NCBI GenBank assembly: GCA_037952775.1
Contig: JBANAY010000003.1
Span: forward strand, 12,524,001 to 12,588,000
Direction of reading: 5' to 3'
DNA length: 64,000 nt
Origin: Clonostachys chloroleuca
Lineage: Eukaryota; Ascomycota; Sordariomycetes; Hypocreales; Bionectriaceae
This document shows, piece by piece, positions 35,616 to 47,136 of the stretch; the first letter of the stretch is position 1, and the number at the start of each line of letters is the position of its first letter. Under the pieces are notes generated by a model, which did no database searches, was not told where the DNA came from, and saw nothing but the letters and a program-made list of their open reading frames with translations. Both the position numbers and the translations under genes were made by a program.

Positions 35616-36329
35616 TAGACTGAATGGAAGCAAACGGTCGAATCTCAATGAAACTAGGGGTTCTAGTATATGAAATACCTACCTTACTTCCGGTTCCGGG
35701 TAAAAATGCCGTGATGCCGTCGCCGCTTCGGCCCCGCCTTAGCCGTTGACCGCGCCTTCCTCCCAGGACGGATTTTATAAACGGATCTACAATAGGCAAC
35801 CTTGAATAGAATTAAAGCTGTGGGCCAATAGAGACTCAACAGACCCGACGAGGATCCGGAATGATAGTAATAGAAGCAAGGTAATAGACTTCAAAGAGGT
35901 GTCCGGTCACGTAAAGATTCAAGCGCAGTTGGGATGCCAACTCAGACAGAATAAACCAAGGGACTCATTAAACCCCCATCTCTTCCATAGAGAAACTGGC
36001 TGTTTGGTCTTTATCAGCTCCCAGATATGATTCATGACGCTACCTTATCTTTTCTGTATGTCTCTAGAAAAATGACAAAGTGAACCTGAACGATCGTCGG
36101 CGGTGTATAATCCTAAACCTATGCTATGAGATGAAAGCCACCAAGAAAACGCGCGCTTTCTCCCCTTTGATAACCAACCAAAACGCTATTTACAATTTTC
36201 TTGCCAAATCGAAAGAGTAGAGAAAAATTCGAGGCATAAAGAACCCATTGAGACACCCATTATTATTATTCTTGACCGTTCCATTTTCCTCTTCTTCCAA
36301 CCTCCCTACGCCACCGTCACCCAGGATCA
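35616..36329. other. Right edge of the degenerate island, no gene seen
   Basis: AT-rich at first, then shifting to normal composition before the 3' end of the lectin-like gene. A 67-codon minus frame (35596-35799) overlaps the relic and has no motif. Confidence 0.4.
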
Positions 36330-37541
36330 TCACCGTCCAAATGGATTCTGGTACCCTCCTTCCAACTCATGCCGTGTGTTGTCGCCTGACATCTCCGATG
36401 CTGGTACAGCTGAATGCGGCGGGGGAGGAGAGCTATGTGGCACGTATGGCGACTGGCGGTCTTTATGGCTCTCTGCCATCGACCAGGCAGTGGCGCTATG
36501 CATCGGCTTGTGGTAGTGGGATTCTGAGGTGCCGTCGGATGCAGGGGCGATGCCGTGGGCGGGGAGCTCGGTGGCTGATCCTTCTGCGGTGCCAGCTTGG
36601 TTGCGGCGGCGCCACCAGAAGAAGAAGGCGGCGAGGGCGATGCCGATTATACCAAGAGCTACACCGATTCCGATTCCTGCGGCGGCGCCTGATGATATTC
36701 CCGAGTTGGAGGAGCCGGAGTTGGACGAGTCGGGGGAGGAGGTTGAAGTGGAGGAAGCGGTGGTGCTTGCTGATGCTGAAGCCACGGACGATCCAGACTC
36801 GGTTGTTGTAGTAGAGCCCGATTGGCTTGAAGACGAAGACGAAGACGTAGGGAGCTGTTTCCGTCAAGTGGTTAATACAGTGAGTTGGGGTTGTGGGGTT
36901 GGCGCAGGTTATGGAGTCGAGAGAAGAGTACATACATTAGTGAAAGTCGTTGAGAACCCGCCGTCGTTTATGGCTTCTCGGCTGCGGTAGAGCCATCGTT
37001 GTGCTGGCTGGTATACGTTTGTATCGATCTGGTTGCTCATGAAAGGGGGTTTCCCTTGTGGCAACTAGATACAGTCCAAGTTAGTCGGGATATGTCTCAT
37101 GGTAAGTGTTAAGGAAGAGGGAAGAGAGAGAGCTAACTCCAGGTAATAATTTGTGCCATTCTTTGCATTAGTCAAGCGCAAAAATGAGTATGTTTTGTTG
37201 CCCCAGTCGGCGATATCCCACTTCTGCTCGTCAGACCCGTCGCTGGTGACGAAGCAGGGCTGGGTCTTGCCATCGGCGATTTCATCGTCCACGTAGCAGA
37301 CGCTGAGCTGCTTACGGATGCCGGTCATAGAGTTACGGATGGCATAGCGACCTTTCTTGTTGTCGACGGGGAGGAACTGGTAGTAGTTCTTGTTTGCGGC
37401 CTGCATAGAAAGTGTACCCTTTCCCGTGTCGACGGTGAGAGAAGAGCCGAAACTTGCGCTGTCATAATTGTCGACTCGTTCCTCCGTTAATTGATACCAG
37501 GCGTTGCTGTCAAGATCATCTTTAACTGTGAAGTCGACCAT
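36330..37541 (-). CDS. Single-pass membrane protein with beta-trefoil (ricin-B-like) ectodomain
   Basis: Three exons: 37541-37138, 37064-36936 and 36854-36330, with introns of 73 bp (GTTAGC/TCTAG) and 81 bp (GTATGT/AACAG). The start is the ATG at 37539-37541 (MVDFTVKDDL); longer frames upstream begin with TTG only. The N-terminal half (about 1-180) has the repeated pattern of a trefoil lectin-like fold, including NAWYQLTEERVD, YYQFLPVDNKKGRYAIRN and DGSDEQKWDIADW. A Ser/Thr stalk follows, then one transmembrane helix (GAAAGIGIGVALGIIGIALA) and a cytoplasmic tail starting WWRRRN. Exon 2 needs one more G in the GGGGG run 37045-37049 (plus strand) to stay in frame, giving about 352 aa. No classical signal peptide is visible, as I recall for relatives. 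Ligand and role unknown; cell-surface sensing is inference. Confidence 0.75.
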
Positions 37542-38770
37542 GGCTGCGATGGTGATGCTGCGATGGTGGTGGTGGTGTTGATGGTAGTCGTGACAAAGTG
37601 CCGTGGTTCCCACAACGAGAATGTCGCAAAACAAGTGGAAAGGAAAAAGAAGAACTGAAAACGCCAGCACAATGCAACGCCTCAAGTAATTTGCCGATCA
37701 CTCAATTTCCCTGGATCGAAGCGAGCGGCGGAGTGACGGTAGGGGGGATGACGCCCATAATAATAAGCCTGAGTGGGAACCTGCCCTAGATGGGGGCCCC
37801 CAGCGGCCATGCTTTAGGAGGAGTTATTAGATGAAACAAGGGCCAAGATATTCGAGAGACCGGGGGGCGTTGATCTTCGTCCTGCCAGCTTCCTCGCTCG
37901 GAGGGGCCAGCCAAGCGCCTGATGCTCGCCACGTTAGACAATTTGGCACTTGGCACTGACAAGGTTGATCCCCTTCATAAGACAGACTAGGGCTGACATT
38001 TGAGTAGCAGGATGGACTTGAGCAAGTCACTACCCGCGCTTGGTGCTTGCTTGGCTATTCGCAGCGGCGCGTTAACTCCGCTTGCTGACATCCATAGTCG
38101 AGCCTAATTAACCCGTCCCACCAACTCAAGCGCTTGGCCGCTCCAATCGTCCGCAATACGCTCGGCAGGGAGAAGGGACTTCAGTCCTCTCTGCATTCGA
38201 TAGGGCCTAGCTCCACCAACAAGGTGCAATCCTCTGCGTCCGTTTCGAGGCAAACGGCGCGATCCCGAAGGTGATTGGCCTGATCAAGCTAGGGTTGGGC
38301 CGGGATGATAATTCATACGCGCAGAAGCCCTGTTCGTGACATGTCACTGTCGGGAATATTACTTGTTAACTGCTTGAGGAGAGATGAGGTCAGGCATGGC
38401 CGTTACACTATTTCAACAGGTATCAAGAAAGACAGACAATAGTCGACGAAAAGAAAATCATCATAAAATAACAATAATGATCATTATTATTCCATAAATT
38501 TGATTCACGAATTGCGTCGATCGTACAGCATGGGTCGCGTCAAGCCCTGCTAGCCAGTTAGTATACTATGTAGTAGGCACTATGTAATACGGTGTCTGGC
38601 ACCAGAAGCCAGCAAAGAAAGCCAAATTATGCTTATCATAGGAATAAATTATATCATGCCATCTATACGTCGATTCCGCCCCACGAATATACATGGCCCC
38701 TGTCGCGTGATACCGGAAGAGGCTCGTCTATGAATCTATCCAAGAGAAATACAGCCATCTTCGTATATAC
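37542..38770. other. Intergenic, no gene seen
   Basis: 5' flank of the lectin-like gene (with a CAC/CAT-rich stretch at 37560-37590) and 3' flank of APP1. An AT-rich block lies at 38400-38520. No open frame of note. Confidence 0.5.
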
Positions 38771-41122
38771 TCACCGAGACGTAAATCTCCTGTTCGTCTC
38801 CATCTCCTCCTTGGCCTTCCTGACCAAGCCCGCGGCTTCCTCCACAACGTCCTGGCCTCGCCGCCACGTATACAGCTTCACCCCCAGCTGAGCGAGCTGA
38901 TCTTCTGCCCGAGCGAGCCGTCGATTCCACAGATCTACCTTCCTGTTCAGCGCGCCCTGAGGGCCCAGCGGTGGCGAGCCCGGTGGAGATGTGGTGGGAG
39001 ACCGCGTCGGCTTCCGGGAGAAGCTGAATGACGGCTGCGGCGGTGCGGTCGACGGCGGCGGGAGGGGATCATAGTCGACGTCTGAGTTGTTTGAGAGGGT
39101 CCGGCCCGTAGATGAAAATTTGGGGCTCAGGCTCTTCCAGCTGGATTGGTGCCGGCGGGGCGGAGGCGGCGGCGGCGGCTGCTTACCATTTGAATTCGAG
39201 TTCCTCCCAATGGTCTGCTGTGAAGAGTTTTGCATATTAGCCAGCGGGTGCTGTCCGGGAACGGGTTTCCTCGCAGGAAGCGGCGGTGGCTTCTCCTCGT
39301 CCGCAGTCACACCCAAGCCGGCATTCTCATTCAAGCCCACTTGAGACGGCGTGCTCCTTAATGCCGTCGGCTTCGCAGGTCTTGGGGGCGGCACCTTCTT
39401 CGCCAGCAGCTCGGATGCATTGTTGCGCTTGGGCTGCGGGTCCTCGGAGAGGTCTATCAGGTCGCCCATGAGCGGGCCACTTGATCTTGGTGATTCCCGG
39501 GGTGTCTGCATGGCCGAGTTCTGCCGCGAGGGCTGGGGCCTCGTCGGCCCGTTGGCCAGCGAGATGTTTGACACTCTCCGGCCAATTGAAGGCTCAAAGA
39601 AATCCGTCACTTCGGGTGTCGTCACATCCCGGATAAAAATAGCCAGAACCCTGCCTGGGTTGGCTGTAGCCAGCTCCGTATACACTTCCAAGTCAGCCTC
39701 TCCACTGTCGCCAACGAGGAGAAACTTCCTTTGAGGAAAGTCTCGCATCAGCCTGTCGAGAGTAGTCTTCTTTCGCTCCGCGACAGGCTCGAATATGCCC
39801 TGCAGCATGCCGGTGTACTGTTTCAGATGCAGTGAACCCGGTGGTAAGCCAGAGAGCTTGAAGAAGGTGGAAAGGACAGGGTAGAGCTGCCAGGGGCTGT
39901 TGGAACAGTAGTGTATGTTGACGCCCAGGGCCGCCATCTCCTTGTACCAGTCGACGACTCCTTCAACTGTCAGCTCAGATAGATCTCTCACGAATGCATT
40001 TCTGAATATCTCCCTGGCGCCCCCTGAGATGTTCGAAACCTTGATCGTATCATCGACGTCGCTAATTATTGACACCCCTTCTGGCTCAATGATCCTGACG
40101 GCTTGGATAGCGGACAGGTCTTCGTTTGCCAGCACCCGGACATGTGTCGGGACAAAGTCGAGCGGGGCTCTCATGGCGAAGTGGCCGGCATCGTTGGTCA
40201 TGACCGTCCGAGACTGGGACTTGGTCTCGTTGTAGAAGAAGACGGTGATGGGCGATGCCACGAGCGGGTTCGTCATGAACGGCGCAACGCGCGCGAGGAG
40301 ATTCGCATTAGCCGCAATTAACTCTGCTTCGGTCATCTCGACAGGCCCCGTAGTGTACTGCGTTGCAGTCTGGCTCGGGCTCGGCGGCATCGAATCTGAA
40401 GCCTCGCTCCGCGCTCTGAGGCTGGGTGGCTCGGCCAGACCCTGCTGAGGGCTTTCGCTATAGCCGCCTCGATACGCCACCCGCTTCTCCTGTTGGCCTA
40501 TTCGCTCAATCTGTGCTGCCTCCCTCTTAATCCGTTCCTGCTCTTCTTGAGTTTGAGGGAGCCCACCTGAGGCATCGTAGCCGGCCGAGTCTCCCCTCGG
40601 GGCCGTGATGCCGCTGAGTTGTCGGGCAAGACCCAGCAGCATGCGATTGCGCCTCGTCAGCGGCCCTACCAAGGGAGAGTACACCCAGCCCCGCACGTCC
40701 ACGTCCACAATGGCCCTCTTGTCCTCGTTCCGTTCCCATTCCTGCCTCCAGTAGTCCTCCTCCGACAACCCCGCAGTTGAATTCTGTGCTTGTTGTGCCG
40801 TGATTTTGCTCCAGTCCTTCTTGATGTGATTCTTGGCGTAGGATGGGAACAGCATCATTTGTTGGCCCTCCCTCGTCACAATGTCGACGTCCGGGAAAGC
40901 ACTCGGGATATGCGGTATGCTGTTCGTATCCGAAGTCCCGTCCCCGCCCGTCCTAGTCTGCGCATACTGGTCCCGTATCCCCGTAACCGCCTGCTGCCCG
41001 CTCCTGTAGAGCGTCCCGGCCATAGCAGCAATCTTCATGCGCCGGTAGCCTCTGTCGCCAGGGTTGACCTGGCTGTCGCCCGCCGCGCCGTAGCCCATCG
41101 AGGGCCCGCCCGTTGTAGACAT
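38771..41122 (-). CDS. app1: App1-family phosphatidate phosphatase
   Basis: One exon from the ATG at 41122 gives 783 aa. The catalytic HAD-type motif is SDVDDTIKVS (DVDDT at about 355-359), with the later family blocks VNIHYCSNSPWQLYPVL and FLLVGDSGEADLEVY. Together these mark the App1 (DUF2183) Mg-dependent phosphatidate phosphatase, which converts phosphatidate to diacylglycerol at cortical actin patches. The C-terminal third is disordered and proline-rich, with SH3-type ligands (PPPRPAKPTALRS, PPPLPARKPVPG), which fits recruitment by actin-patch SH3 proteins. It ends in a short coiled coil. The frame is open and protein-like for another 300 bases upstream (to about 41430) without an ATG, so an additional 5' exon is possible. 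Confidence 0.93.
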   Translation of the reverse strand: MSTTGGPSMGYGAAGDSQVNPGDRGYRRMKIAAMAGTLYRSGQQAVTGIRDQYAQTRTGGDGTSDTNSIPHIPSAFPDVDIVTREGQQMMLFPSYAKNHIKKDWSKITAQQAQNSTAGLSEEDYWRQEWERNEDKRAIVDVDVRGWVYSPLVGPLTRRNRMLLGLARQLSGITAPRGDSAGYDASGGLPQTQEEQERIKREAAQIERIGQQEKRVAYRGGYSESPQQGLAEPPSLRARSEASDSMPPSPSQTATQYTTGPVEMTEAELIAANANLLARVAPFMTNPLVASPITVFFYNETKSQSRTVMTNDAGHFAMRAPLDFVPTHVRVLANEDLSAIQAVRIIEPEGVSIISDVDDTIKVSNISGGAREIFRNAFVRDLSELTVEGVVDWYKEMAALGVNIHYCSNSPWQLYPVLSTFFKLSGLPPGSLHLKQYTGMLQGIFEPVAERKKTTLDRLMRDFPQRKFLLVGDSGEADLEVYTELATANPGRVLAIFIRDVTTPEVTDFFEPSIGRRVSNISLANGPTRPQPSRQNSAMQTPRESPRSSGPLMGDLIDLSEDPQPKRNNASELLAKKVPPPRPAKPTALRSTPSQVGLNENAGLGVTADEEKPPPLPARKPVPGQHPLANMQNSSQQTIGRNSNSNGKQPPPPPPPRRHQSSWKSLSPKFSSTGRTLSNNSDVDYDPLPPPSTAPPQPSFSFSRKPTRSPTTSPPGSPPLGPQGALNRKVDLWNRRLARAEDQLAQLGVKLYTWRRGQDVVEEAAGLVRKAKEEMETNRRFTSR

Positions 41123-42225
41123 TCTCTGTGGCCGTGTGCTGTCCCTCAGCGCCCGCCCATCTTTGGCCGTCAGGAGTCTGTGGTGAGGTCCCAGCAGCAG
41201 CCGCCGGCCGTGCCTGGCAATGTGGTCGACGACCCGCCGCTTCTCCCTGCGCCGGCGCTGGCTGTAGAGTATGTAGCGGTAGATTCGGGACTGGAGCTTG
41301 TGCTTCAGTGAGGGAAGGGTGTCGAGGCGGAAGTTGAAGAGGCTCTCGCGATAGCGGTTTCGGACGGCACGAGCAAAGACGTAGCGTAGAGGTCCTTGGG
41401 TGTGTGGGTGCGTCCGCGGACGTCTCAGGGACCAGAATCTAAAAAAAGCCAGCTTTTACTGTTTTGAGCCTCGGCAATTGAGAAGACGAAGCACCACTCT
41501 CTGCGTGGTGTGTTTGTTTCTTATAGTCGTGGGTGGTCGAGGTGGTGTCTGCCTCGTGGGAGGAGGGCAAGTGGTTGCTAGCTCAGGCGCAACAGTCGTC
41601 TGATAAAGGCCTGGTACGGCAGAGTCGTGTCGAATCCGAACGTGCAATTGCAGCTGATGAGCGATACGGCCAGCGACTATCATGTGCTGGGCGGTGTATC
41701 CAGCGTGATCTCGTGATGCAAATGCCTGGTGCTGGTTGTCTCGGTAGAGGGGGTCAGCTAGGGACAGATGCTGTAGAGCGCACTATGTCATAGAGTAGTG
41801 CCTGTGGGTAAGTAACTGGCGGGTGATGACCTGAGACACGGAACGCAGCCTCCGTCGCTAGCACTTGCGACAGCTATAGCTCCTGGTAAGAACCTGGAAT
41901 CATCTTCGACATGCAGTTTAACGTTCCGCTGTACGAGAAGATGCGTATATTCCTCACTATGAGTTGATTGCCGAATTCCCGTGTGTCATGTTCTATGTCG
42001 CTGTTGAGGTAGTATCCAGATCAAGGTCCTATCATATGCCGCCAGAGCACACGCGTCGCCTAGCGCCGCATCTTCATTGGACAGCGCATTCCAGCTAACT
42101 GAGATCTCAGATCTGAGGCCATCACGTTGCTCCATACACGATCTTAAGTGACTGCTATTGCTGATGCCGCATTACGCGAATGTATATACTCTCTATTATA
42201 CCTCACCGAGTTTTCTAAAATGCCC
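41123..42225. other. 5' flank of APP1 with a possible upstream coding exon
   Basis: The first 300 bases are open in the APP1 frame and read like protein on the minus strand (FNFRLDTLPSLKHKLQSRIY, then an Arg-rich stretch). They end at a TTTTTTTAG acceptor-like site at about 41434-41442. No start codon could be joined. The rest, to the 3' end of DRS1, has no gene. Confidence 0.4.
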
Positions 42226-44752
42226 TCAATTCTCTGGTTTACCTCTTACCCCTGCCTCGTCCACGGCCCCGACCTCCTCGACCTCGACCTCCTCGGCCCC
42301 CTCTAGCTCCTCCTCTGTCTCCTCTGTCTCCTCTGTCCCCCCTCTATCTTCTCCTCCATCTCCTCCACGGGCACCTCCCCGAGCACCTCCACGGGCTCCT
42401 CCCCTACCCCCTCGGGATGCCCCTCCCTTTGACGACTTGCTTTTGACATCACTCTCACTCGTCTTGCCCTTCTTCCACTCTCGGCCTTCAGCCCTCATGG
42501 CCTTGTTATCCAGGCGCTTCATGTCCTTGTTACTCAACTTGGTCGGAGCTTTCAGCTTCGGCTTCTCACGGGCGCCGTTCAGTTCATTGCGGCCTGCCTG
42601 CCGAGAAGCCTTCTTGTCGTCCTGTGTCTCAAACCAGGTTCGCTTTGGCCGTGACTTGATCTCATCTTCGTGCTCAATCATGTTCTCACCCTTCCTCACC
42701 TGCATCTCGGCCTGCGCAAGATGCTTCTCCGTCTTCTCTTCCCGGAGAATCTCCTCGACCTCGTCCTCCATCTCGTCGATCTGAGCCTGCCACTTGTCTG
42801 CGTCCGCCGGGTCAATCACTCGGCTCACAATCTTCGCCCCCTGAGACTTGCCAGCCTTGACGGCCGCCTTCACGACCTTGCGGTCTGGCTCGGCTGCCAG
42901 CGTCACGGCGGTGCCCTTTCGTCCAGCACGGGCTGTTCGACCCACACGATGGACGTAGATCTCAAGCGATTGAGGGGCCTCGTAGTTGATGACCGTGTCC
43001 ACGCCCTTGATATCCAGACCACGAGAAGCCAGATCCGTAGCCAGTAGATGAGTGACCTTTCCATCTCTGAAATTTTCGACATTTGTAATACGCTAAAAAT
43101 AGTTAGCCACAAGTATCATTGAAACTTAGCTGTCCACCTACCATTGTCTGGTTCATGCTACCGTGAAGCTCTCCGCAAGAGATGCCCAAAAGACCGAAGA
43201 TAATCCGAGCTTGATGGGCCTCCTTTTTCTGTCGGAAAAATACAATTACTCTCTCAGTATAAAGGGTCTTGCAGAGGTGAACGAGGTAGCCCAGCCGCTT
43301 CTCCTCTCGGCCCGGACGCAGCCTAACAAACTCCTGCACCAGTGTGCCGACCGTCTTCTTCTGCGAATCCACCATGAGACGAACGGGCTTGCTCATTCCC
43401 AGGCGGATCAAACGGTCGACGGTTGAAGTCATGGTGGCGGAGAACAGCATTGTCTGGCGAGATTTGGGAATGGTGGTCAAGATCTCATTCAGTTCATCCG
43501 CGAAACCGTCTTCCAGCATTCGATCAGCCTCATCCAGCACGAGAATTTCCACCGTGTCGACGTTGAAGCTGGCAGAGTTCCTCATGTGATCGATGAATCG
43601 ACCGGGCGTTGCGATGATAACGTCGGGGCGCATGCGTAGTTCCGCCTCTTGGACCTTGAGGCTGAGGCCGCCCACAGCCAATGTGAACTTGATGTCGGTG
43701 TGAGAAGCAAGCTTTGTAGCAACAGCGTGACACTGAATGGCCAATTCACGCGTGGGTGTCAGGATGACCACGCGGGTAGTAGGCACCTTCTTTGGCCTAT
43801 ACAACAATCGCTCCAGGATAGGGATAACAAAAGCACCCGTTTTACCTGAACCAGTAACAGCACCACCCACCAGATCTCTTCCCATCAAGGCAATTGGTAT
43901 CGTCTTGGCCTGAATGGGTGTGGGCTTGGAAAATCCAACGTTGGTGAGACCACGAAGGATAGGTCGAGACAACGACATGGCTTGGAACGAGGAGGTATCT
44001 GCTTTCTTGCCAGATGTATCCTTCTCCTCGGGGGCAAAGAAGGCGTTCCTTTTCGCTTCCTCCTCTGCATCCTCCTCGTCGCTGGACCCTTCATCGTCGG
44101 GGTGATTCACAGGTGTAGCAACAGAATCGTTATCCGAGGCTGCCTCATCGTCATCCTCTTCCTCCGACCCGTCCTCCTCTTTTTTGTCCTCGTCGCCTTC
44201 TTCGCCATCCTCCTCCTCTTCGTCCTCGGATTGGGCGTTCATACCAAAAGCGTCATCCGCGAGAACCTCGTCATCGTCGTCGTCGAGGTCGACTTCCATG
44301 TCATTTTCTTGATCCTCCTCGACGTCTTCGGTAGCTTCCTCCTCAGACTTTCCAAGCTTCTTTTCTCTCCTTCTCCTGATAATCTCGTCCAGGTCCACAC
44401 CCTTCTTTTCGGCATTCATTCCACTCTTGGCTCCGTCAAAGCCCCAGCCCTCAAACTCTTCACTGGCGAATTCACCAGCGTCGTCGGCCATGAACTCGAA
44501 CTCCGAGTCCATGGCGCCATCATCGTCCTCGTTCTTGCCCCAGACTCCCTCTGGCTCTTCTTCGTCCTCGTCGTCTGAGGCATCGAGCTGGGCCTGTTTC
44601 TTCGACTTCTTGGCCGTCTTGGCCTTCTTTCGAGGACGCTCAGAAGAGGTCTGGCCCTCTTCTATTTCCTCTCCAAAAGGCAATTCATCGTTGTCGGAGA
44701 GCGTATGGATGAAATCGTCTTCAATTGGCTTTCTCTTCTGTGAGGGTGCCAT
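42226..44752 (-). CDS. drs1: DEAD-box RNA helicase Drs1 (DDX27), 60S ribosome assembly
   Basis: Start at the ATG at 44752 (44761 is also possible). Exons are 44752-43142 and 43092-42226, with a 49-bp intron (GTAGGT/TTTAG). A long acidic N terminus (about 1-270) precedes the helicase core. Motifs present: GFSKPTPIQ (Q), AVTGSGKT (I), TPTRELA (Ia), VLDEADRML (II), FSATMT (III), [10 protein letters not shown] (V) and [11 protein letters not shown] (VI). Drs1 is a nucleolar ATPase needed for 27S pre-rRNA processing. The annotated frame ends in an acidic tail, but a C run at 42337-42342 appears one base short: the neighbouring frame continues the RGG repeats and ends GRGRGKR at 42239. That version (821 aa) looks right; the acidic tail does not. 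Orthology is strongly supported by core spacing and by the C-terminal [20 protein letters not shown] segment. Confidence 0.94.
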
Positions 44753-45522
44753 TTTGAGCATCAATACCGACCGAGCCCAAGGTTTGCACAGCTTGGACGA
44801 TGGTGGGGCCTCTCTTGTCGCAGGAAGCAAAAATTTGGAAATTCTGCCACTGGAAATTTTGGCGGTGAGAGTCTGCGGCTTAGGTAATACATGCACCGTG
44901 GCTGTTGCTCCACTTATTTTGGGCTGGGACAGTTCGCATGGGAACAAACTCCAATTAGATCCAATACATGTCGTTGGTTGTCAAAAGGTGATTCTTTCAT
45001 CGATTCCTGGATTAAGGGATTATTGAAGTATATATATGAAATTCCCTCCGCCGGGAAGCATCTATCGAATCAAATCTAAATGTCATGAAATCAGAATTCT
45101 TCAAATAAATCAGATCCACTGTCAGCTTCTTACCTATGTATTCTTCCCGAAATCTCCAGGTCGAAGGAGAATGGTGATGGCTGCCATGATAAAGGTTGAC
45201 AGGGAATGAATTACAGCACCAACAAGCTCTCGGTCAAAAGTCGGCTCAGCCGAAGGTAGCCAACGCGTTATCCAAGCTCAACGCTCTCCTTGTTCCATCT
45301 CGTATTCTTCCGACCAGTAGGTATTTGAAGAAGAAGAAGAAAAAAGAAAGAAAAAAAGGAACAAGAAGTACAGGTAGGCAGTCGTCTGAAATTCAGCCCC
45401 CGTTTTGAGGCCTATCTTTCGGGTTCAACTAGTAAGTTGTTCATTGCAATTCCAGGTAAAAGACAATCACTGATCATAACTGAATAGCATCCTCTAGCCG
45501 CGTCAAGCCTACAACAATCAAG
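44753..45522. other. Divergent intergenic region
   Basis: Separates DRS1 (-) from the orphan ORF (+). It carries an A/AG-rich tract at 45328-45360. No further feature. Confidence 0.5.
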
Positions 45523-46062
45523 ATGTTAAGAACCTATCGCGCTGATTATGTAGGCCCGTTCGCGGTCCTGAAGCATACAATTGTCTACGGGAGTTCGGGC
45601 CTACAGAAGGTCGACCTTGACATACATGATACCGACGTGGTATTCGATTATTTCCTCGGCAGTCAAACTCTCAAGATTTTACATCTCCAAAATGTGCGAG
45701 CAGAGACTTTGGAAATGGCTCAGTCCGCAGTGGAAGAATTCCTCGCCGAATTAAGGGCGATTGACAAGAGCAACAACGAGTCTCCTCGCGGAAGAGGGGA
45801 TATATATGCTGAGATTTTTGATACAGCTCATGGTGATCTTGCCAACTATATTAGGGCTCAGACTAAGGAACATTGTCCTCGTTTCAAATGGTATGGCGGT
45901 ACCTTCCCACGTGTAAGGCTCCGGAATAGCTTTAGTAAGCCAAATCTTGTCCTGGGTTTCGATGATGAGCCCCGTTTTGATAGGTTTTTTGGATCACACA
46001 CTGTAACACCTAGGGTTAGCCAAAACACTCCCGATGGGGAGAGCAGCAACAGCGACCCGTAG
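45523..46062 (+). CDS. Orphan 179-aa protein
   Basis: A single ORF from a good ATG at 45523 to TAG at 46060-46062. The sequence has normal amino-acid texture: strands and an amphipathic helix around TLEMAQSAVEEFLAELRAI, a Trp/Tyr patch FKWYGGTFPRV and an acidic Ser-rich C terminus. No signal peptide, membrane segment or known domain is seen. Codon use is mixed, less GC-rich than in neighbours. It could be a lineage-specific gene or one member of an expanded uncharacterised family; a chance ORF is possible but less likely given length and composition. Confidence 0.5.
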   Translation: MLRTYRADYVGPFAVLKHTIVYGSSGLQKVDLDIHDTDVVFDYFLGSQTLKILHLQNVRAETLEMAQSAVEEFLAELRAIDKSNNESPRGRGDIYAEIFDTAHGDLANYIRAQTKEHCPRFKWYGGTFPRVRLRNSFSKPNLVLGFDDEPRFDRFFGSHTVTPRVSQNTPDGESSNSDP

Positions 46063-47136
46063 GCTTGGGGTCAACATAATGAATATAACGGGATGTTGCA
46101 ACAGCGGAATCGCGAGGCCTGCCTCCGCGGATCCATGCTATAATATTAGTCCTGAATAGCATGCGGAAGCGTAGAAGTAGATAGTTTCGCCCGTGCGGAT
46201 GTATTGGTCCCTAGCAGACCATCCTGAGCTGATCTTCAACAATTGTCTGGCACGGGAGGTATTGTCCTCTGGGATTAGTTCAAATCAAATTTTCCTTTTA
46301 CAACTGGCGCGGTAGTGTTTTGAGTAATGTAATGCAGTCTCAGACCATATTATCCAACAGGCTAACCTATAATTCCATAACACTCCACGCCCTCAAAGCA
46401 AGATATAATGCACCCTGAAGCCTTGAGGCCACCTTTATTGAAAATCTAGAATTTTCCACAAATACAGCGTTATTTGGTTATTCAAAAACAGTAGTTGTAC
46501 TATTAGTTGGTTATTCTAAACCAATGAGCCACAATAACGCTACCCTACATTCAGTCTTTGTGCGAGCCAGCTGTCCAGGTTTACATTTCTGATTGTTCCC
46601 CCTGAAATGGCCTGTTTTATTACAAATCGAACCGCCGTCCGCGTTTACTTCGTCATAACGATAGGCAAATAAAAGCAGATATGAAAACTGTGACCAGATG
46701 CTTCCAAAGATTCACCACGCGTTCTAGCCAACAGGAAACCCCCATCTTACCTACAGAAACAGTTACAAATAGCAGAAAGCACATAAATACCACCTGTTTG
46801 CCCATCAATATTCCCAGCGCAAACTTGGACAAGACAACCAATGCGCGTGATCGTCTACAGCACTGAGATAATATACAAAGCCACCCATTAAGAGTATGGA
46901 GGCCAAGTTGAATGAAGAAAGAACCACAAGTCAATATAATGCCAATAAGATCGTGCCGTCTGGATGTATGAACGTATGTATGTGATGTGTATCCAAGTCC
47001 AGGTCCCAACCAGCTCGTTCAGTTCTACATCAACTCCTCTAAAATGGGAAAATTTCCAACCCTATAAACAATTAAACCACAAACACCGGTGATACAGATA
47101 CCCATCGTTTAGCCTCCGCTACCAAGACCGTCCATT
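46063..47136. other. 3' intergenic region, no gene seen
   Basis: AT-rich DNA containing the 3' UTR of CPS1. A short direct repeat with the core GTTATTTGGTTATTC / GTTGGTTATTCTAAA is present near 46468-46520. Frames here (for example 46653-47009 minus) are shadows. Confidence 0.5.

Noticed and set aside
41456..41683. 75-codon minus-strand frame with ATG upstream of APP1 as its first exon
   Set aside because: Joining it would need a 21-nt intron, too short for splicing; another exon or a later start is more likely.
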